Source of the DNA: Rhizorhabdus dicambivorans
GTDB lineage: Bacteria > Pseudomonadota > Alphaproteobacteria > Sphingomonadales > Sphingomonadaceae
NCBI RefSeq assembly: GCF_002355275.1
Contig: NZ_CP023449.1
Location: 3,140,001-3,204,000, forward strand
Length of the DNA stretch: 64,000 nt
Reading direction: 5' to 3'
The position numbers and the translations under genes were made by a program. The notes under the pieces are model-generated. The model made no database searches. It had not been told where the DNA came from and was given only the letters and a program-made list of their open reading frames with translations. Below, piece after piece: positions 59,526 to 64,000 of the stretch; position 1 is the stretch's first letter, and each line of letters begins with the position of its first letter.

Positions 59526-59544
59526 ATTTCATTTTTCAGGAAAT
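59526..59544. promoter_or_regulatory. Candidate LysR-binding site
   Basis: ATTTC, nine bases, GAAAT, an inverted repeat in the 96-base gap between the divergent LysR and SDR genes. It has the interrupted dyad with T and A at the outer positions that LysR proteins prefer. Confidence 0.45.
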
Positions 59545-59599
59545 AGTCTGGCTGTCCGCCAATAGCTAGATAGCGGTCAACCAAGGATCGGAGGACGAC

Positions 59600-60391
59600 A
59601 TGGACCTGCAGCTTACCGACAAGACCGCCCTCGTCACCGGCGGCACCGCCGGCATCGGCCTGGAGATTGCCCGCGCCCTGGCCCGGGAGGGCGCCCATGT
59701 GACGATCACCGGGCGTGACCAGGCCAGGCTCGACGCGGCGATCGCCGATATCCGGGCCTCGGGCGGCAATGCCGTCCGCGGCATTGCTGCCGACGCCGCC
59801 ACCGCCGAAGGGGCGAACGCGATCGCCGCCGCCGCGCCGACGGTCGACATACTCGTCAACAATCTCGGCATCTATGAGAGCAAATCCTTCGCCGATATCG
59901 CCGATGAGGACTGGACCCGTCTGTTCGACGTCAATGTGATGAGCGGGGTACGCCTGTCGCGCGCCTATCTCCAGGGCATGCTCGACCGCGACTGGGGCCG
60001 GATCATCTTCATCGCCAGCGAGTCCGGCCTGATGATCCCCCCCGACATGATCCATTACGGTATGACCAAGACGGCGCAGCTCGCCGTCGCGCGCGGCCTT
60101 GCCCAACTCACCCGCGGGACCCGCGTCACCGTCAATTCGGTGTTGCCCGGGCCCACCAGAGCCGCCGGCATCGTCGACTTCCTGCGGAGCCAGGCCAGCG
60201 ACCCCGATGCCCCGGTGGAACAGTTGGAAACCGAGTTCTTCGCCACGGCGCGCGCATCGTCGCTGATCCAGCGCATGCTCGACCCCGCCGAGGTCGCCGA
60301 TCTCGTCGCCTATGTCGCCAGCCCGCGCTCGTCGGCAACCAACGGCGCCGCGCTGCGGGCCGAAGGCGGGCTCGTCAACCACATCGCCTGA
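59600..60391 (+). CDS. SDR family NAD(P)-dependent oxidoreductase
   Basis: A 263-residue short-chain dehydrogenase: cofactor loop VTGGTAGIG (12-20), VNNLG (near 87-90), catalytic Ser at about 140-142 (IASESG) and YGMTK (Y153, K157). Arg39-type residue in TGRD suggests NADP preference. Substrate unknown. ATG 59600 follows GGAGGA; controlled probably by the divergent LysR protein. Confidence 0.93.
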   Translation: MDLQLTDKTALVTGGTAGIGLEIARALAREGAHVTITGRDQARLDAAIADIRASGGNAVRGIAADAATAEGANAIAAAAPTVDILVNNLGIYESKSFADIADEDWTRLFDVNVMSGVRLSRAYLQGMLDRDWGRIIFIASESGLMIPPDMIHYGMTKTAQLAVARGLAQLTRGTRVTVNSVLPGPTRAAGIVDFLRSQASDPDAPVEQLETEFFATARASSLIQRMLDPAEVADLVAYVASPRSSATNGAALRAEGGLVNHIA

Positions 60392-60439
60392 ACGGCTGGC
60401 GACTTCCGGCGGGCCGCTCGATCATGCTATCGGATCGCC

Positions 60440-61186
60440 GTGCCCGCCCCGCCTCCCCACCCGCTCGATCGCCCGATCTGGAATGCGCTGTGCGGCCGGC
60501 AGGCGGGGCTGGCATCGGGCGACCGGCTGGCGCGGCGCTACCGTGCGGATATCAGCCCGTTCGCGGCGTCACGCGACGATAGCCCTGAAGCTCTTGCCGC
60601 GCTTGCCGCGCTGCTCTCCGCCGATCGCGACGCGGTGGCGCTGGAGGCCGGGACAATCGCCGTACCGCCCGGCGCCGTGGTGGAGAAGCAGGCGCTCGGC
60701 GTCCAGATGGTCGCCGGGACCCTGCCGGCCCCGGTCGCCGACGACCGGGTGATCGCCTTGGGGGATGCCGACGCCGCCGAGATGCTGGCACTGGCGACGC
60801 TGACCGAGCCTGGCCCCTTCCTGGCCAACACCCATTTGTTCGGCGGCTTCATCGGGGTCAGGATCGACGGGCGGCTGGCGGCGATGACCGGCGAACGGCT
60901 CAAGCCCGACGGTTTCACCGAGGTCAGCGGGGTCTGCACCCATCCCGATTTCCGGGGCCGTGGTCTGGCCGGCCTGCTTTCCACCATCGTCGCCCACCGC
61001 ATCGCGGCGCGCGGCGAGACGCCCTTCCTCCATGCCTATGCCAGCAATGGGGGCGCGATCCGGCTCTATGAATCGCTTGGCTTCCGCATTCGGACCGAAG
61101 TGTCGGTGATGGTGCTGCGGCGGGCCGATCAGGACGCGGGCGACAGCTTCAGCAACCGACCACCCTTGCCGTCCTCCAACACGTAA
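60440..61186 (+). CDS. GNAT family N-acetyltransferase (FR47-like)
   Basis: A 248-residue acetyltransferase. The N-terminal half is a family-specific domain (DRPIWNALCGRQAGLASGDRLARRYRADISPFAA) and the C-terminal half the GNAT fold with VSGVCTHPDFRGRGLAGLLSTIVAHRIAARGETPFLHAYASNGGAIRLYESLGF, the acetyl-CoA site. GTG 60440 is the start. Its last 58 bases overlap the convergent sugar dehydrogenase gene, so the extreme C-terminus may be an extension after the last conserved strand. Confidence 0.88.
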   Translation: MPAPPPHPLDRPIWNALCGRQAGLASGDRLARRYRADISPFAASRDDSPEALAALAALLSADRDAVALEAGTIAVPPGAVVEKQALGVQMVAGTLPAPVADDRVIALGDADAAEMLALATLTEPGPFLANTHLFGGFIGVRIDGRLAAMTGERLKPDGFTEVSGVCTHPDFRGRGLAGLLSTIVAHRIAARGETPFLHAYASNGGAIRLYESLGFRIRTEVSVMVLRRADQDAGDSFSNRPPLPSSNT

Positions 61187-62250
61187 ACGGCACCGTCCGG
61201 GCCCTGATCGACGGCGCGGATGCGCTGCCCCATATCGTAGCGGGCTTCCTCCCGCGCGCCGTCATCGCCGAGCGCCACCAGGATCAGCGCCTTGCCCGAC
61301 AGTGCACCGACCAGCGCCTTGCCGCGCCATTTCGGGAAGAGGCCACCCGAATAGACGAGCAGGCTCGATGGCGAGATCGACGGATTCCAGCTGACCCTGG
61401 GCGCTTCGAGATCGGGGCGGGTCGGATGGTCGGGGATCGGCTTGCCGTCATAATGATCGCCGTTCGAGACCAGCGGCCAGCCATAGTTGCGGCCCGGCAG
61501 GATGAGATTCACCTCGTCGCCGCCCTTGGGCCCCATCTCGGCATCCCACAGCCGCCCCTTGCCGTCGAAGGCGAGGCCGAGCGGGTTGCGGTGCCCATAG
61601 CTCCATATCGCCGGGTCGAAGCTCTTGGCAGCCAGTGGATTTCCCGGCGCGGGCCTGCCGTCCATCGTCAGCCGGACGATCTTGCCCAGCACGCCGTCCG
61701 GCTCCTGCGCGGGCGTGAATTTCTGGCGCTCTCCCATCGAGAAGAAGAGGTGGCCGTCGGGCGAAAAGGCGATGCGCCCGGCATAATGGCCGCCGCTCCT
61801 GTCCGGATGGGCGCGATAGAGGGTCGTGACATCGTCGAGCCGCGCCCCATCGGCACCGCCCACCAGCCTGCCCCGTGCCAGCACGATCGCATTGGGCGAG
61901 CCCGGCGCCGAATAGCTGAAATAGACCTGCCCGTTGGCGGCAAAATCGGGGTGCGCCACCACCTCGCCGAGCGCGCCCTGCCCGCTCGCATTGACCTCCG
62001 GAACGCCCGTGACGGCGGTGCGCTGACGGCCATCGGCCGACAGCAGCAGCATCCGCCCGGTCTTTTCGGTGACAAGCATCCGCCCATCGGGCAGAAAGGC
62101 CAGCGCCCAGGGGCTGTCGAAGCTCGCCACCTCGGCCGCCTTGAAGGGCTTGGCGGCGGAAGGCCGCTCGCCGGTGATCGGCGCCTGTGCGGCAGGCGCG
62201 ACGGCCGGCAACGCGACCAGCAGCGCGAAGGCGCTTGCGAGAGGATGCAT
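61129..62250 (-). CDS. PQQ-dependent sugar dehydrogenase (YliI/GDH-B family), exported
   Basis: A 373-residue beta-propeller dehydrogenase with a signal peptide (LASAFALLVALPAVAPAAQA). Marks: SPWALAFLPDGRMLVTEKTGRMLLL, VAHPDFAANGQVYFSYS, RIAFSPDGHLFFSMGER, YGHRNPLGLAFD and GPKGGDEVNLILPGRNYGWP, containing the His, Arg and Asn that bind PQQ and calcium. Oxidises aldose sugars in the periplasm if PQQ is available; no PQQ synthesis genes are in the window. ATG 62250. Confidence 0.9.
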   Translation of the reverse strand: MHPLASAFALLVALPAVAPAAQAPITGERPSAAKPFKAAEVASFDSPWALAFLPDGRMLVTEKTGRMLLLSADGRQRTAVTGVPEVNASGQGALGEVVAHPDFAANGQVYFSYSAPGSPNAIVLARGRLVGGADGARLDDVTTLYRAHPDRSGGHYAGRIAFSPDGHLFFSMGERQKFTPAQEPDGVLGKIVRLTMDGRPAPGNPLAAKSFDPAIWSYGHRNPLGLAFDGKGRLWDAEMGPKGGDEVNLILPGRNYGWPLVSNGDHYDGKPIPDHPTRPDLEAPRVSWNPSISPSSLLVYSGGLFPKWRGKALVGALSGKALILVALGDDGAREEARYDMGQRIRAVDQGPDGAVYVLEDGKGGRLLKLSPAS

Positions 62251-62307
62251 GATCGAATCTCCTGTTTCGCTTGCTTCAACGCCGCATGGCGCTGGCGGGT
62301 TTCCCGC

Positions 62308-63555
62308 TCAGCCGATCGGCTTGAGCCCGCTCAGCTTCATCGTCGCGGGCGCCTCGCCGGGCAGCAGCACGATCGCGTCGAAGCCATGGACGATCTCGCG
62401 GAACGCCACCGCCTCCAGATCCTTGAGCCCGACGCGAAGCTGGCGCTGCAGCGGGCGAAGCGGGCGCAGGTCGATCACCGTCGGCACCGTCGGCGGTTCG
62501 GCCGGGAGCATCACCCGCAGCTCGGGCGGCGTATCGCCATAGCCCTTGCCGGCGGCCAGCGGCACGATCATCACCCCATAGCCCTCGCGCCCGTTGGCGA
62601 TGGCGAATTCATGGGCGAGGTTGCCGATCGGGAAGGCCTGGGTCGGGTTCTTGCCATGGAACATGTGATTGGCGCCGAATTTGAACATCGCTCTGGGGAG
62701 CTTCCCGCCCGCCGCCATGCGGTGGTAGCAGCGCAGGAACAGCCGCTTGAGCCACGTCTCCCGCACCGTATTGTTGTAGAGGCCGACCGGCTCACCCGCC
62801 TCGGCGCGGCGATAATAGCCGAATATCTCGGACGATCGGACCAGCCCCAGCAGCATCTCGTCGGCGCGTGATCCCGGCCTGGCGCCATAGGCGGCGCGCA
62901 GCCGCTCCAGCCGCTCGGTCATGCCCGGTGCGATCAGGAAATTGACGCTGTAGGTCGGCTCGCCGTCCAGCTTGCGCGCGAGCGCGAGCAATGCCTCGAG
63001 CTCGGCGCGCACCGCCGGCTTCGGCGCGATGCGGATCAACTCCTCCAGATAGCGCGGCACGCCGACCGCCTGCTCGACGCCGCAGATCGCCATCGGCCCC
63101 TTGTCGAGCCGGCCCGCGAGCGCCAGCAGCTCGATATCCTGATCCGATCCGAACTCGAAGGACCCCGGATAGCGGCCGACATAGCGGCCGATCTCCACCG
63201 CGTCGCCGCGACGCTCCGGCGCCAGCACATCCTCCATCGCATAGCGATCCTGCTCGACGACGAGGTGGCGAAAGCCGTGGCGGCCATGCAGCATGCGATA
63301 GAGCGCCGCCGCGAACAGCGGCGTCTCCCGCCAATAATGATCCTCGCCCAGCAGCACGAACTGGGCCTCGGCCGTCGCCCCCTCCAGGAAGACCGCGCCC
63401 GGCCCGGTCAGCGCCGATCCGCCATCATAGGCGAAGGGCCGGCTGTTCGCGGCGATCACCGCCGGCAGGTCGATCCTCGCCGGATCGGCGGCGATGGCCG
63501 GCGCCGCCAGCATCAGCGCCGCCAGCAGCACGCTTCCCCGCTTCATCGACCGCAT
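62308..63555 (-). CDS. Secreted erythromycin-esterase-like/ChaN-like hypothetical protein
   Basis: About 415 residues with a signal peptide (KRGSVLLAALMLAAPAIAA). The core shows FVLLGEDHYWRETPLFAAALYRMLHGRHGFRHLVVEQDRY, where Gly-Glu-xx-His and a Glu after a hydrophobic strand recall the active site of erythromycin esterase and ChaN folds, and a later FKFGANHMFHGKNP provides further His residues. Overall identity to a known family is not certain from reading alone. ATG 63555 has GGAGG five bases upstream; ATG 63546 is an alternative. Confidence 0.65.
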   Translation of the reverse strand: MRSMKRGSVLLAALMLAAPAIAADPARIDLPAVIAANSRPFAYDGGSALTGPGAVFLEGATAEAQFVLLGEDHYWRETPLFAAALYRMLHGRHGFRHLVVEQDRYAMEDVLAPERRGDAVEIGRYVGRYPGSFEFGSDQDIELLALAGRLDKGPMAICGVEQAVGVPRYLEELIRIAPKPAVRAELEALLALARKLDGEPTYSVNFLIAPGMTERLERLRAAYGARPGSRADEMLLGLVRSSEIFGYYRRAEAGEPVGLYNNTVRETWLKRLFLRCYHRMAAGGKLPRAMFKFGANHMFHGKNPTQAFPIGNLAHEFAIANGREGYGVMIVPLAAGKGYGDTPPELRVMLPAEPPTVPTVIDLRPLRPLQRQLRVGLKDLEAVAFREIVHGFDAIVLLPGEAPATMKLSGLKPIG

Positions 63556-63623
63556 CATCGCCTCCGCATCCGTATTACACAACTAATACAGGCAAAGCGA
63601 TGGGCGTCAAACCGGCGCGGGGA

Positions 63624-64000
63624 TCAGCGCCGCGCCTCTCCCTGGCGCAGGGCGCGGGATTTCTCCCTGTTCTCGGCCGGCGGGATATTGGTGATCGTCG
63701 CGGCATATTCGGCGAACAGCACGAACAGCCAGATTTCGACCCCCTTCCAGTCATTGCCGATCAATCCCGCCGCCACGTCCAGCACGAGGAAGGCGAGCGC
63801 GAACATCCGGAACCAGCGCATGCTGAAGGCCGGCATGTCGGCGCGGAAGGAGGCGGTGAACATCATGAACAGGCTGAACAGCCCGGCGATGATCTGCGAG
63901 GTCAGCGACGTCGCGATTCGCAGCTGATCGAGCGCGGTGACGAACCACAGCAGCCGCGATACGGCATATTGGCTCTGCCGCGTGATCTGACAGAGCTTGA
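63624..64000 (-). CDS. Membrane protein, C-terminal part (cut by right edge)
   Basis: The frame is open from base 64000 and ends at 63624, giving about 125 residues. Three hydrophobic segments are visible (IATSLTSQIIAGLFSLFMMFTASF, MFALAFLVLDVAAGLIGND, GVEIWLFVLFAEYAATITNI) with a charged tail ENREKSRALRQGEARR. The start lies outside the window. No family assigned. Confidence 0.65.
   Translation of the reverse strand, partial: KLCQITRQSQYAVSRLLWFVTALDQLRIATSLTSQIIAGLFSLFMMFTASFRADMPAFSMRWFRMFALAFLVLDVAAGLIGNDWKGVEIWLFVLFAEYAATITNIPPAENREKSRALRQGEARR

Noticed and set aside
1-64000. CRISPR arrays, insertion sequences, prophage or rRNA genes.
   Set aside because: Nothing with regularly spaced repeats, transposase signatures or rRNA sequence was seen.

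Overview
The window is a GC-rich, gene-dense piece of an alphaproteobacterial chromosome, most likely from the Sphingomonadales (Sphingomonas/Rhizorhabdus-like). The evidence is an Oar-type TonB receptor, a PEP-CTERM protein, a metal-site-variant B3 beta-lactamase, a pcm-tolC-popZ-valS gene order, an alphaproteobacterial LexA box (GTTC-N7-GTTC), a PutA without an N-terminal DNA-binding domain beside an Lrp-type regulator, and REP-like palindromes that resemble those I know from sphingomonads. Genus and species cannot be fixed from the sequence alone. I see no rRNA, CRISPR array, insertion sequence, phage or replication origin, and a single tRNA (Cys).

Layout. 1-3.0 kb (minus): start of an Xaa-Pro aminopeptidase, gamma-carbonic anhydrase, a GNAT acetyltransferase and hemB. 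3.4-7.3 kb (plus): a tiny ORF, a secreted trypsin-like protease, a PilZ protein, a lipid kinase, and a ParA ATPase with a possible DNA-binding partner. 7.3-16.3 kb (minus): pcm-tolC-popZ-S9 peptidase-valS-MATE, read toward lower coordinates. 16.5-21 kb (plus): tRNA-Cys, a PEP-CTERM protein, a membrane TPR protein of unknown role and an HWE-type histidine kinase. 21-26.7 kb: pstSCAB (minus) divergent from an OprP-like phosphate porin (plus), with a Pho box facing each gene; phoU and phoBR are absent. 26.8-31 kb: an AhpD-like fragment, an ECF42-type sigma/YciI/SRPBCC set, an XRE-cupin regulator and a prepilin peptidase. 31-34.8 kb: putA divergent from its likely Lrp-type regulator. 35-42 kb: a large TonB receptor with a clean terminator, an alpha/beta hydrolase, a DUF418 membrane protein and an F420-type luciferase-like oxidoreductase. 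42-48.7 kb (minus): the SOS mutasome imuA-imuB-dnaE2 behind a LexA box, with a RelB/ParE-type toxin-antitoxin pair directly upstream. 48.7-50.7 kb: LysR divergent from the B3 beta-lactamase. 50.8-56.3 kb: a metal-stress locus. On the minus strand it has sigF-nrsF and bufA1-bufB-bufC; on the plus strand it has a second bufferin, DoxX and NDH-2. 56.3-64 kb: DUF3309 stress peptide, response regulator, HNH nuclease, flavin-binding oxidase, LysR/SDR pair, GNAT, PQQ-type sugar dehydrogenase, an erythromycin-esterase-like secreted protein and a cut membrane protein.

Most notable. (1) The SigF/bufferin locus has three promoters that share one spacing-exact motif, TGTAAC(C/G)-N16-CG(A/T)A. A fourth perfect copy lies 26 kb away in front of a small AhpD-like gene, which suggests a dispersed SigF regulon. 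Both bufferin genes are followed by GC-rich hairpins. (2) Two neighbouring SOS mutasome genes, imuB and dnaE2, each carry a different palindromic repeat inserted in frame, so repeat DNA has become protein sequence in both. (3) The B3 beta-lactamase has Glu in place of the first zinc-binding His.
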